Assembly: GCA_023146575.1 (NCBI GenBank)
Contig: JAGLBU010000283.1
Coordinates: forward strand, 1 to 10,862
From: Methylococcales bacterium
GTDB lineage: Bacteria; Pseudomonadota; Gammaproteobacteria; Methylococcales; Methylomonadaceae
DNA length: 10,862 nucleotides
Direction of reading: 5' to 3'
Shown: in pieces, positions 1 through 6,166 of the stretch
Numbering within the stretch: position 1 is the stretch's first letter
How the letters are laid out: each line of letters opens with the position of its first letter
Notes under the pieces: generated by a model
What the model saw: the letters and a program-made list of their open reading frames with translations, nothing else
What the model was told of the DNA's origin: nothing
Database searches by the model: none
Position numbers and translations under genes: made by a program

Positions 1-1
1 A

Positions 2-328
2 CGAATGGCAGAATGGGGCGAAGATCATCCGACCCAACTTTTTATCGGGGTAAACAGTGAACAAGAAATTTTTTGCCGACAAACATTATCTGAAATTCAA
101 CAAAGTTTACCGCAATTAAACGTCACTTTATGTGTTTGGAATGCCAGCGATCAATGGCAAGGTTTTAAAGGCACGCCTGCCGATGCCTTAGGGGATTATT
201 TAAAACAAGTTGAACATTTACCCGATCTTTATTTGTGTGGCCCGCCTAAATTAGTCGAAGCGTCAACAAACATTGCGTTGCAACAAGGAATTGATTCAAA
301 CGCTATTTATTGCGAGCGATTTACCTAG
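2..328 (+). CDS. C-terminal part of FAD/NAD(P)-binding oxidoreductase (ferredoxin reductase-like), 5' partial
   Basis: This is the last 108 codons of a reading frame that is open to the left edge; the ATG at 5 is probably internal, because no ribosome site can be seen and a domain starts mid-way. The sequence LYLCGPP followed about 27 residues later by the terminal YCERFT matches the end of the NAD-binding domain of the ferredoxin-NADP reductase superfamily, where CGPP contacts the nicotinamide cofactor and the final aromatic residue stacks near the flavin. The acidic or aromatic ending (ERF) is more like the benzoate-dioxygenase or phenol-hydroxylase reductase type than NqrF, which usually ends in DDF. 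By family knowledge it passes electrons from NAD(P)H through FAD, often to a 2Fe-2S centre, but the part that would show an iron-sulfur domain lies outside the window. The partner is unknown. It is separated by 129 bp and a promoter from the next gene. Confidence 0.75.
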   Translation, partial: RMAEWGEDHPTQLFIGVNSEQEIFCRQTLSEIQQSLPQLNVTLCVWNASDQWQGFKGTPADALGDYLKQVEHLPDLYLCGPPKLVEASTNIALQQGIDSNAIYCERFT

Positions 329-410
329 CCATTTATTTTTTAAGCCACTAAAAACTTTCTATTTACTACGTTAGAAAATCATAATAATCAAACTTTGTGA
401 TGTTTTTTTG

Positions 411-416
411 TATAAT
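411..416 (+). promoter_or_regulatory. Candidate -10 element (TATAAT) for the YeeE/YedE pair
   Basis: A perfect TATAAT lies 41 bp before the ATG at 458, in the only intergenic space upstream of the pair, after a run of T residues. No good -35 is found at 16-18 bp: TCAAAC at 388-393 (17 bp spacing) is poor, and the better-looking TTGTGA at 395-400 is too close. The start of transcription would be near 423. Confidence 0.5.
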
Positions 417-457
417 GTCCCATTTTTCTCAATTTGAGCAAATTGCGTGGAGTTTTA

Positions 458-889
458 ATGGAAAGTTTTACACCTTATTCGGCTATTTTTGGCGGGATGT
501 TAATTGGACTAGGGGCGAGTTTAATGCTGTTATTTAACGGTCGAATCATGGGAACCAGCGGTATTTTATCAGGACTTATGCCCCCTAAAAAAGGCGATTG
601 GCTCTGGCGTGTCCTATTTGTGGTTGGCATGATGGTTGGTGCAACCACCTTTTTAACCGTTTTTCCTGAATCATGGTCACCTCGCAGTGATTTTCCACTA
701 GCGTTATTAATTCCCGCAGGATTTTTAGTTGGATTTGGCACACGACTAGGCAATGGTTGTACCAGCGGTCACGGCGTTTGTGGCATTGCACGTTTTTCAA
801 TTCGATCCATCAGTGCTACCGTTACCTTCATGCTTTCAGGCGCGATCACCGTCTTTATCGTTCGGCATTTAATCGGGATAAGCCTATGA
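458..889 (+). CDS. YeeE/YedE family sulfur-transport membrane protein, first half of a pair (PmpA-like)
   Basis: This 143-residue, strongly hydrophobic protein has about four membrane segments. It belongs to the YeeE/YedE (sulfur transport, PF04143) family. The diagnostic motif is FGTRLGNGCTSGHGVCG near residues 99-115, with two cysteines that in this family (for example the thiosulfate transporter TsuA) line the substrate path. The family's full proteins carry two such halves; here they are split over two genes, as in the PmpA/PmpB type of pair found beside sulfide or persulfide detoxification genes. The chosen ATG at 458 is preceded by TGGAG at 448-452 with a good 5-nt gap; a TTG at 434 in the same frame has no ribosome site. 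The stop overlaps the next start by 4 bp (ATGA), which implies coupled translation. Substrate (thiosulfate or another reduced sulfur species) is inferred only from the family. Confidence 0.85.
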   Translation: MESFTPYSAIFGGMLIGLGASLMLLFNGRIMGTSGILSGLMPPKKGDWLWRVLFVVGMMVGATTFLTVFPESWSPRSDFPLALLIPAGFLVGFGTRLGNGCTSGHGVCGIARFSIRSISATVTFMLSGAITVFIVRHLIGISL

Positions 890-1302
890 AACAAAATTTA
901 ATTGCCTTAGTTTCAGGGCTTATTTTTGGCATTGGCTTGGCTCTTTCTAAAATGATTGATCCAAATAAAGTCCTTAATTTTTTAGATGTCACAGGAAATT
1001 GGGACTCTAGTCTTGCTTTAGTGATGATAGGCGCTTTATTGGTCACCATGAGCTGTTTTCATTTTATTATGAAACGCGATACCCCTATTTTAGAAAAAAC
1101 ATTTCGATTACCCACTCGAACCGATATTAATACACCTTTAATTATAGGGGCAATACTATTTGGGATTGGATGGGGGTTAGCAGGATTTTGCCCAGGCCCT
1201 GCCATTGCAAGTTTAGGCTTGGATTTATTAGACCCTGTTATTTTTGTAGGAGCGATGGTAGGCGGTGCATGGTTACAAGGGGTTGTGTTTAAAAAGACGT
1301 GA
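886..1302 (+). CDS. YeeE/YedE family sulfur-transport membrane protein, second half of a pair (PmpB-like)
   Basis: A 138-residue membrane protein that begins MKQNLIALVSGLIFGIGL and has about four hydrophobic segments. The motif GWGLAGFCPGPAIASLG near residues 98-114 is the second-half signature of YeeE/YedE proteins and contains the single conserved cysteine of this half. The ATG at 886 overlaps the stop of the preceding gene (ATGA), so this start is preferred over in-frame starts further upstream, which would place non-membrane sequence in front of the conserved beginning. The two proteins probably assemble into one pore. No rhodanese, persulfide dioxygenase or BigR-type regulator gene, frequent companions of such pairs, is visible next to them. 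No clear terminator follows in 1303-1348. Confidence 0.85.
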   Translation: MKQNLIALVSGLIFGIGLALSKMIDPNKVLNFLDVTGNWDSSLALVMIGALLVTMSCFHFIMKRDTPILEKTFRLPTRTDINTPLIIGAILFGIGWGLAGFCPGPAIASLGLDLLDPVIFVGAMVGGAWLQGVVFKKT

Positions 1303-1348
1303 TAAATGAAATATGCGAGGGATGGTTAATGTAGGCGAGCAAGTAATA

Positions 1349-1436
1349 TGGCGGAGAGAGAGGGATTCGAACCCTCGATACGTTGCCGTATACACACTTT
1401 CCAGGCGTGCGCCTTCGGCCACTCGGCCATCTCTCC
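1349..1436 (-). tRNA. tRNA-Ser, anticodon GGA
   Basis: Read on the minus strand, an 88-nt cloverleaf is complete. The 7-bp acceptor stem GGAGAGA (1436-1430) pairs perfectly with TCTCTCC (1359-1353). The discriminator is G, as usual for serine, and CCA is encoded at 1351-1349. The D arm contains GCCGAGTGGCCGAAGGC, the anticodon stem CACGC/GTGTG closes the loop CTGGAAA with anticodon GGA (reads UCC and UCU), and the long variable arm of a class II tRNA (TATACGGCAACGTA) is present. The T loop is TTCGAAT. It closely resembles the E. coli tRNA-Ser(GGA) genes. It lies downstream of mlaB on the same strand but probably has its own promoter. Confidence 0.97.
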
Positions 1437-1467
1437 TAATACTTTAACACTCGTAATGCAGTTGGAT

Positions 1468-1497
1468 ATTCTAATATATTTTTAGCATATCCTGCAA
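1468..1497 (-). promoter_or_regulatory. Candidate promoter for the tRNA-Ser gene
   Basis: On the minus strand TAGAAT (1473-1468) is a five-of-six match to the -10 box and would start transcription about 25 nt before the tRNA. The -35 at 18 bp spacing, TTGCAG (1497-1492), only matches the TTG half. The -10 lies in an imperfect palindrome at 1464-1492. Confidence 0.35.
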
Positions 1498-1510
1498 GAT
1501 GATAAATTTT

Positions 1511-1810
1511 TTACCCGCTAAAATGAGGGTTATTTTTTAAACCACTGAGTTGCGCTAAGGTTAATAATGGCGCTGGAATATGGCTAAAACCTAAGGTTGC
1601 CTTGTTTATTTTAGCAAGCTTTATCCATTCAATCATTAACGCGAGTCCTGCACTATCACTGTTCTCAACCTGAGCTAAGTCAATATTAATCTGTTTTAAT
1701 TGACTAAAATCAATTTTTTTCAAAATCGTAGCATTCACCGTCGCAAAGGTTAAATCGCCCTGAATGCTAACCTGTTCTTTATTTAAAACATGAATCTCTA
1801 AATCTGCCAT
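1511..1810 (-). CDS. mlaB: STAS-domain protein, MlaB-like component of the Mla phospholipid transporter
   Basis: A 99-residue cytoplasmic STAS domain protein. The hallmark loop is NSDSAGLALMIEW around residues 50-62, where the Ser53 of DSAG sits at the position of the conserved Thr (DTAG) of E. coli MlaB, the residue needed for activity of the complex. MlaB binds the MlaF ATPase on the cytoplasmic face and is needed for assembly and activity of the MlaFEDB complex. The gene starts 1 nt after the mlaD stop on the same strand, so it is translationally coupled and the last gene of the operon. Length matches the family (about 97 residues in E. coli). The assignment rests on domain plus position; sequence identity to E. 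coli MlaB is low. Confidence 0.85.
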   Translation of the reverse strand: MADLEIHVLNKEQVSIQGDLTFATVNATILKKIDFSQLKQINIDLAQVENSDSAGLALMIEWIKLAKINKATLGFSHIPAPLLTLAQLSGLKNNPHFSG

Positions 1811-1811
1811 C

Positions 1812-2291
1812 CTATTCTTTTTTAGCGCTGTCAGCGTCTTTATCTTTAAATAAAAATTGCCCGATAATTTCTTCTAACACTAATGCCGATTGGGTGATTT
1901 CAATCATACTATTATCGCTTAACAAATCGTCCATACCACCTGGTTCTAAGCTGACATATTGCTCGCCTAATAAACCTGCGGTAAAAATACTCGCCGTGGT
2001 ATCTTCTGGCAATTGATTATATTGCGCTTCTATTTTCATTTTCACGACCGATTGAAACTTTTTTTGATCCAACGTGATCGCAATAACGCGCCCAACTCGC
2101 ACACCACCCACTACCACAGGGGATTTTACTTTTAAGCCCCCTGAGTTTTCAAAAGCGGCGCTAATGGTATAACTCTTTTCATCACTAAAACCGCTGAAAT
2201 TACTGATTTGCATCGCCATAAAAAAAAGTGAGCCAATGCCAATGGCGACAAATAACCCGACTAAGGTGTCTTGTTTTACAGTGTTTCCCAT
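1812..2291 (-). CDS. mlaD: Outer-membrane lipid asymmetry protein MlaD (MCE-domain)
   Basis: A 159-residue protein with a short N-terminal cytoplasmic stretch, one membrane anchor at about residues 9-28 and a periplasmic MCE domain at about 40-118 (AFENSGGLKVKSPVVVGGVR and, near its end, YVSLEPGG). MlaD forms a hexameric ring that sits on the MlaE permease and gives a hydrophobic tunnel for phospholipids. The C-terminal helix segment SALVLEEIIGQFLF aligns with the E. coli hexamer-forming helix, after which only about ten charged residues remain; the long disordered E. coli tail is absent. The ATG shares one base with the mlaE stop (TAATG). In E. coli the next gene is mlaC; here it is mlaB, 1 nt away. 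Confidence 0.93.
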   Translation of the reverse strand: MGNTVKQDTLVGLFVAIGIGSLFFMAMQISNFSGFSDEKSYTISAAFENSGGLKVKSPVVVGGVRVGRVIAITLDQKKFQSVVKMKIEAQYNQLPEDTTASIFTAGLLGEQYVSLEPGGMDDLLSDNSMIEITQSALVLEEIIGQFLFKDKDADSAKKE

Positions 2292-3073
2292 TAAATATCT
2301 CCAAACATAAGCGCAGTCAAAATAAAATCCAACCCTAAAATAGCAAAAGCGGAATTCACAACCGTTCGCGTGGTGGCACGACTCACCCCTTCAGAGGTTG
2401 GAATGGCATCATAGCCTTCAAATAAAGCAATCCATAAAATGACAAAACCAAAAACAACACTTTTAATAACCCCATTTAAAATATCGTCATAAACATCCAG
2501 CCCTGCGTGCATTTGCGCCCAATACGACCCTTCGTCAACGCCTAACATTTCTACCCCAACGAGATGTCCCCCTAAGACACCAACGCTACTAAATAATGCC
2601 GTCAGCAGGGGCAATGAAATAATACCTGCTAAAAATCGGGGAGTCATAATGCGTTTAATCGGGTCGATTGCCATCATTTCCATGCCTGATAATTGCTCGG
2701 TGGCTTTCATTAAGCCGATTTCAGCCGTCAAAGCGGATCCTGCGCGCCCTGCAAATAATAACGCCCCCACCACCGGGCCTAATTCTCGGACTAAAGAGGT
2801 AGCAACCATCACCCCTAAGGCTTCATCTGCCCCAAAATTTGATAAAATATAATAGCCTTGTAACCCTAATACCATGCCGACAAATAAGCCTGAAATGCTA
2901 ATCAAAAAAAATGACAATACCCCTATAGAATACAGTTGCTTGCTCAACAAGGCGGGTCGGCGTAAAACATCCATAGTTCCCATGATAATTTGCATTAAAA
3001 AGAAACTACCGCGCCCTAATTTGGCAAAACTATGGCGAGTTTTTTCACCTAATTGCCTTAATAACTCAATCAT
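2291..3073 (-). CDS. mlaE: Phospholipid ABC transporter permease MlaE
   Basis: A 260-residue integral inner-membrane protein of the MlaE (DUF140) permease family, the normal length for the family. It shows the family's GLFVGMVLGLQGYYIL segment (about residues 62-77), the conserved stretch LVRELGPVVGALLFAGRAGSALTAE written here as two parts, LVRELGPVVGALLFAGR then AGSALTAEIGLMKATEQLSG, and a hydrophobic C-terminus. Two MlaE subunits form the membrane core under the MlaD ring and are driven by MlaF. The start ATG overlaps the mlaF stop by four bases (ATGA), so translation is coupled within the operon. No feature departs from the family. Confidence 0.95.
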   Translation of the reverse strand: MIELLRQLGEKTRHSFAKLGRGSFFLMQIIMGTMDVLRRPALLSKQLYSIGVLSFFLISISGLFVGMVLGLQGYYILSNFGADEALGVMVATSLVRELGPVVGALLFAGRAGSALTAEIGLMKATEQLSGMEMMAIDPIKRIMTPRFLAGIISLPLLTALFSSVGVLGGHLVGVEMLGVDEGSYWAQMHAGLDVYDDILNGVIKSVVFGFVILWIALFEGYDAIPTSEGVSRATTRTVVNSAFAILGLDFILTALMFGDI

Positions 3074-3903
3074 TGTGGGTTGTCCGATGAAAATAAATCC
3101 TCTGCATAGGGTATTGCGGGAAAGTGAAAATGCACAGGACCATCCGCATTACCATGCATAAATTGTTGTACCCATGTTGAATCCGATTGTTCAATTGCCT
3201 CAGGTGTGCCTTGTCCAATAATTTTCCCTTGTGACAAAACATAAATATAATCCGCAATCGCGGCGGTTTCTTTAACATCGTGCGACACAATAATACTGGT
3301 CAGTTTCAGCGTCATATTCAACGTTTTAATTAACTGCACTAAGGTTGCCATCGAAATGGGGTCTTGACCTGTAAATGGCTCATCATAGAGTATCATCATC
3401 GGGTCTAACGCAATCGCTCTTGCCAACGCCACCCGCCGTGCCATTCCGCCTGATAATTCACTGGGCATCAAATTTCTCGCCCCTCGTAATCCCACCGCTT
3501 CAAGCTTCATCAACACTAAGGAACGAATCATTGATTCATTTAATTGGGTGTGTTCTCGTAAAGGGAACGCCACATTATTATAGACATTTATATCTGTCAG
3601 CAACGCGCCACTTTGAAACAACATCCCCATACCTTTACGCAGTTGGTATAAACTTTTAAGTGACAATTGGTGTACATTTTGCCCATTGACCTTAACGGTT
3701 CCTTTTTCAGGTCGAAGTTGCCCGCCGATTATTTTGAGTAAGGTGGTTTTTCCTGTCCCACTCGGCCCCATAATCGCGGTAATTTTACCACGATGAATAT
3801 CTAAGGAAATATCATCAAATATTTTTCGATTTCCTCGGGAAAAAGTCAGGTTTCGGATTGAAACAATAGCCGTATCAGTGTCCACGCAATCAGTAGGGGT
3901 CAA
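3070..3903 (-). CDS. mlaF: Phospholipid ABC transporter ATPase MlaF
   Basis: A 277-residue ABC ATPase. Walker A GPSGTGKT lies at residues 46-53, the Q-loop in MLFQSGALLTD (94-104), the signature LSGGMARR at 150-157, Walker B MMILYDEP with Glu175, and the switch histidine at 208 in IIVSHD. The C-terminal GNADGPVHFHFPA extension matches the E. coli MlaF tail that clasps the partner subunit, which separates MlaF from other ABC ATPases. MlaF powers lipid movement through MlaE and MlaD. It is the first gene of the minus-strand operon. The start is uncertain: TTG at 3903 gives 17 residues before the conserved beginning, GTG at 3885 gives 11; neither has a visible Shine-Dalgarno sequence, and no ATG exists between the upstream stop and residue 45. 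The remaining sequence is intact. Confidence 0.93.
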   Translation of the reverse strand: MTPTDCVDTDTAIVSIRNLTFSRGNRKIFDDISLDIHRGKITAIMGPSGTGKTTLLKIIGGQLRPEKGTVKVNGQNVHQLSLKSLYQLRKGMGMLFQSGALLTDINVYNNVAFPLREHTQLNESMIRSLVLMKLEAVGLRGARNLMPSELSGGMARRVALARAIALDPMMILYDEPFTGQDPISMATLVQLIKTLNMTLKLTSIIVSHDVKETAAIADYIYVLSQGKIIGQGTPEAIEQSDSTWVQQFMHGNADGPVHFHFPAIPYAEDLFSSDNPQ

Positions 3904-3918
3904 ATAAAAAAGGATTAT

Positions 3919-3946
3919 TTTCTATGAGTTTCGATCATGAAGTCAA
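3919..3946 (-). promoter_or_regulatory. Candidate sigma-70 promoter for the mlaFEDB operon
   Basis: On the minus strand TTGACT (3946-3941) and TAGAAA (3924-3919) are separated by 16 bp. They match the -35 box at five of six and the -10 box at four of six positions. Transcription would begin near 3912, only about 9 nt before the TTG start at 3903 and 27 nt before the alternative GTG, which would leave almost no leader. Confidence 0.4.
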
Positions 3947-3958
3947 ACGATTGTTATT

Positions 3959-3994
3959 TTGACAGCGACATAAAAGCCCTAATTATGGCATAAT
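3959..3994 (+). promoter_or_regulatory. Candidate sigma-70 promoter(s) for the kdsD-lpt-rpoN operon
   Basis: An extended -10 element, TGGCATAAT (TG at 3986-3987, CATAAT at 3989-3994), is preceded at 18 bp by GCGACA (3965-3970; four of six). A perfect TTGACA lies at 3959-3964, with AATTAT (3981-3986) 16 bp after it as an alternative weaker -10. The same bases overlap a sigma-54 type motif, described separately. Confidence 0.45.
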
Positions 3995-4001
3995 ATTTGC
4001 T
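3986..4001 (+). promoter_or_regulatory. Candidate sigma-54 (RpoN) -24/-12 promoter
   Basis: The sequence TGGCATAATATTTGCT fits the sigma-54 consensus TGGCAC-R-N4-TTGCW with GG at 3987-3988 and GC at 3999-4000, the required 12-nt register between the two. The one clear departure is T instead of C at the sixth base. The predicted start, about 12 nt beyond the GC, would be near 4011-4012, just before AAAGG at 4016-4020. The operon it would drive contains rpoN. Enhancer sites would have to lie upstream, inside or near the mlaF 5' region; none was identified. Confidence 0.45.
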
Positions 4002-4038
4002 AAATTCTAGTGCTTAAAGGCTTTCAATATTGTTATCT

Positions 4039-5019
4039 ATGTCCAGTGATTCTCTTCAAAAACTCTGTATTTTAGCCCGACAAGTGATTGAGACAGAAGC
4101 CAACGAAGTCATGGCACTAACGCAGCAAATTAATCAAAATTTTATAAATGCTTGCGAACTTATTCTGCAATGTCAGGGGCGTGTCGTGGTGACAGGCTTA
4201 GGAAAATCAGGCCATATCGCTCGAAAAATTGCCGCCACCCTCGCCAGCACAGGCACACCTGCTTTTTTTGTTCATTCGGGTGAGGCCAGTCACGGTGATT
4301 TAGGCATGATTACCCCAAACGATGTCGTGTTAGCCTTATCAAACTCAGGGGAAACCTCCGAAATAATCACTATTTTGCCGATTATTAAACGCCTAAACGT
4401 GCCTTTAATTGCCATGAGTGGTCATCCTAACTCAACGTTAGCCAAATTTTCCAGTGTTCATATTAATGTTGCGGTGACCAAAGAAGCCTGCCCATTAGGA
4501 TTAGCGCCCACTTCAAGTACTACCGCCGCGTTAGTCATGGGCGATGCTTTGGCGGTCGCCTTATTAGAAAGTAAAGGCTTTACCTCGGAAGATTTTGCCT
4601 TTTCACATCCTGGTGGCAGTTTAGGCAAACAATTACTCTTGCGCGTGGAAGATTTAATGCAGACAAACGAGCAAATCCCTACAGTTTATGCCTCCGCATC
4701 CATCAGCGACGCCTTAGCTGAAATGAGCGCTAAAAAATTAGGCATGACCGCAATTATAAATCAAAAAAATAAGGTCTTAGGTATTTTTACTGACGGAGAC
4801 GTTCGGCGCATGTTAGGAAAACCCCTTGACCTTAAGATTACCCCCATTCAAGCGGTTATGATAAGCTCTTGCCATCTTATACAAAAAGAAGCCTTAGCCG
4901 CAGAAGCTATGCAAATTATGGAACACAAAGAAATTACGACCTTGCTCGTGGTTGATAAGCAACAACATTTAGTCGGGGCTTTAACCATTCATCACCTGAT
5001 TCATTCAGGGGTGGTTTAA
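4039..5019 (+). CDS. kdsD: D-arabinose 5-phosphate isomerase KdsD
   Basis: A 326-residue enzyme that converts ribulose 5-phosphate to arabinose 5-phosphate, the first step towards Kdo of lipopolysaccharide. The N-terminal sugar isomerase (SIS) domain spans about residues 43-177, with VVVTGLGKSGHIARK, the conserved VHSGEASHGDLGM loop, ALSNSGET and LAPTSSTTAALVMGDALA. A pair of CBS domains covers about 202-322 (FTDGDVRRML in the first, EITTLLVV in the second). Length and order match the E. coli enzyme (328). ATG 4039 is used here; an in-frame TTG at 4030 lies 9 nt after AAAGG (4016-4020) and would add three residues, so it may be the true start. First gene of the plus-strand operon; the kdsC ATG follows its stop directly. 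No yrbG (caxA-type) gene precedes it, unlike in E. coli. Confidence 0.95.
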   Translation: MSSDSLQKLCILARQVIETEANEVMALTQQINQNFINACELILQCQGRVVVTGLGKSGHIARKIAATLASTGTPAFFVHSGEASHGDLGMITPNDVVLALSNSGETSEIITILPIIKRLNVPLIAMSGHPNSTLAKFSSVHINVAVTKEACPLGLAPTSSTTAALVMGDALAVALLESKGFTSEDFAFSHPGGSLGKQLLLRVEDLMQTNEQIPTVYASASISDALAEMSAKKLGMTAIINQKNKVLGIFTDGDVRRMLGKPLDLKITPIQAVMISSCHLIQKEALAAEAMQIMEHKEITTLLVVDKQQHLVGALTIHHLIHSGVV

Positions 5020-5562
5020 ATGGACTGTAAAAATAATGTACCCGAAATTTTCGACAAAATTAAAAAATTAAAATTATTAATCTTAGATGTTGATGGTGTA
5101 TTAACAGATGGGCGTTTATTTTTTGATGCACACGGCTCAGAATACAAAGCTTTTCACGCCCGAGATGGTCATGGACTAAAATTACTGCAACAAACAGGGG
5201 TTGAGGTCGCGATTATTTCAGGGCGAAAATCTCAATCCGTTACGTTGCGAATGAAAAACTTAGGCATTCAACACGTCTATCAAGGCCATGAAGATAAAAT
5301 TGCCGCCTTTGAAGAAATTTTATCTAAAATGAAGCTAACACCCGCACAAGTAGCCCATGTTGGGGATGATTTATTAGATTTACCCTTAATGAAACGCGCC
5401 AGTTTAGGCATTGCGGTTGCAGATGCTAATTTTGCCGTTAAAGAATACGCGGATTGTATCACCGATGAAAAAGGGGGATGCGGTGCGGTACGAGAAGTCT
5501 GTGATTTTATTATGCAAACGCAAGGCAGTTTTGAGACTATTTTACACTCGTATTTACGGTAA
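5020..5562 (+). CDS. kdsC: 3-deoxy-D-manno-octulosonate 8-phosphate phosphatase KdsC
   Basis: A 180-residue haloacid dehalogenase-family phosphatase that removes phosphate from Kdo 8-phosphate. The nucleophile motif is DVDGVLTDG at residues 23-31 (Asp23 nucleophile, Asp25 acid/base). Motif II is SGR at 67-69, the conserved Lys is at 93, and motif III GDDLLD at 115-120 supplies the magnesium-binding aspartates. The protein lacks a large cap domain and, as in this subfamily, should form a tetramer in the cytoplasm. ATG 5020 follows the kdsD stop with no gap, and AGGGG at 5007-5011 gives an 8-nt spacing. The glycine-rich tail GGCGAVRE near residues 151-158 is the conserved C-terminal element. 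Length fits the family. Confidence 0.95.
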   Translation: MDCKNNVPEIFDKIKKLKLLILDVDGVLTDGRLFFDAHGSEYKAFHARDGHGLKLLQQTGVEVAIISGRKSQSVTLRMKNLGIQHVYQGHEDKIAAFEEILSKMKLTPAQVAHVGDDLLDLPLMKRASLGIAVADANFAVKEYADCITDEKGGCGAVREVCDFIMQTQGSFETILHSYLR

Positions 5563-5578
5563 TTAAGCCAAGCCGCCT

Positions 5579-6166
5579 ATGAATAACGTATTATTAAAAA
5601 AAAGTATTCCTTATTTTTTAGCCTTTACCTTAGCAGGATTATCATGGTGGCTCGTTGAGTTTTTTAGACTCCCTGACGATGAAAAACCCAAACCTAATTC
5701 ACTTTCAATCCAAAATAGTCCAAATTATTTTAGCAAAGGCTATCTAAAAAAAGAGATGGGTGAGAATGGCTTGTTGAAATCGCAATTAGCGGCTCAAGAA
5801 ATGAATCATTTCAGCAATGAAGGCATCACAAAAATGCTAAACCCTGTGATGACGCTTTATAATTCCGAGGATCCACCGTGGGTTATTCGCTCAGAATCAG
5901 GGGTTTTATCCAATAATGGTAAAGATTTACTCTTAAAAGGCAAAGTTTTTATTCATCGTAATAAAGGTGAAGGCGTTAGAGAATTAGGTATTGAAACCAG
6001 TAATTTAAAGGTCAAACTAAAAGACAGTTATGCTGAGGGGTCTGAATGGACAAAAATCAGCTCGCCACCGCATTGGACCACAGGAACGGGCATTCAAATG
6101 ACCTTTAAAAAACCCATTTCATTAAAGTTATTAGCAAATGTAAAGAGCTATTATGATACTAAGTAA
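5579..6166 (+). CDS. lptC: LPS export ABC transporter periplasmic protein LptC
   Basis: A 195-residue bitopic inner-membrane protein. One membrane helix lies at about residues 10-28 (IPYFLAFTLAGLSWWLVEFF) after a short lysine-containing cytoplasmic end. The rest is a periplasmic beta-jellyroll of the LptC/YrbK type that takes LPS from LptB2FG and hands it to LptA. Sequence in this family is poorly conserved; the identification leans on the anchor, size (191 in E. coli), segments such as ESGVLSNNGKDLLLKGKVFIH, and position between kdsC and lptA. The start at 5579 has no strong Shine-Dalgarno sequence and lies 16 nt after the kdsC stop. Its end overlaps lptA by 14 bp. Confidence 0.9.
   Translation: MNNVLLKKSIPYFLAFTLAGLSWWLVEFFRLPDDEKPKPNSLSIQNSPNYFSKGYLKKEMGENGLLKSQLAAQEMNHFSNEGITKMLNPVMTLYNSEDPPWVIRSESGVLSNNGKDLLLKGKVFIHRNKGEGVRELGIETSNLKVKLKDSYAEGSEWTKISSPPHWTTGTGIQMTFKKPISLKLLANVKSYYDTK

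Noticed and set aside
356..377. TTTCTA and TAGAAA inverted repeat after the reductase gene as a terminator
   Set aside because: The stem is only 6 bp and AT-rich, and no T run follows; it is too weak to call.
475..800. Minus-strand open frames opposite the first YeeE/YedE gene
   Set aside because: They lie fully opposite a gene with clear family motifs, have low-complexity basic or proline-rich translations and no ribosome site.
925..943. A sequence resembling TGGCA-N-TTGGC as a second sigma-54 promoter
   Set aside because: It lies inside a coding region and the second half reads TTGGC, not TTGC in the correct register.
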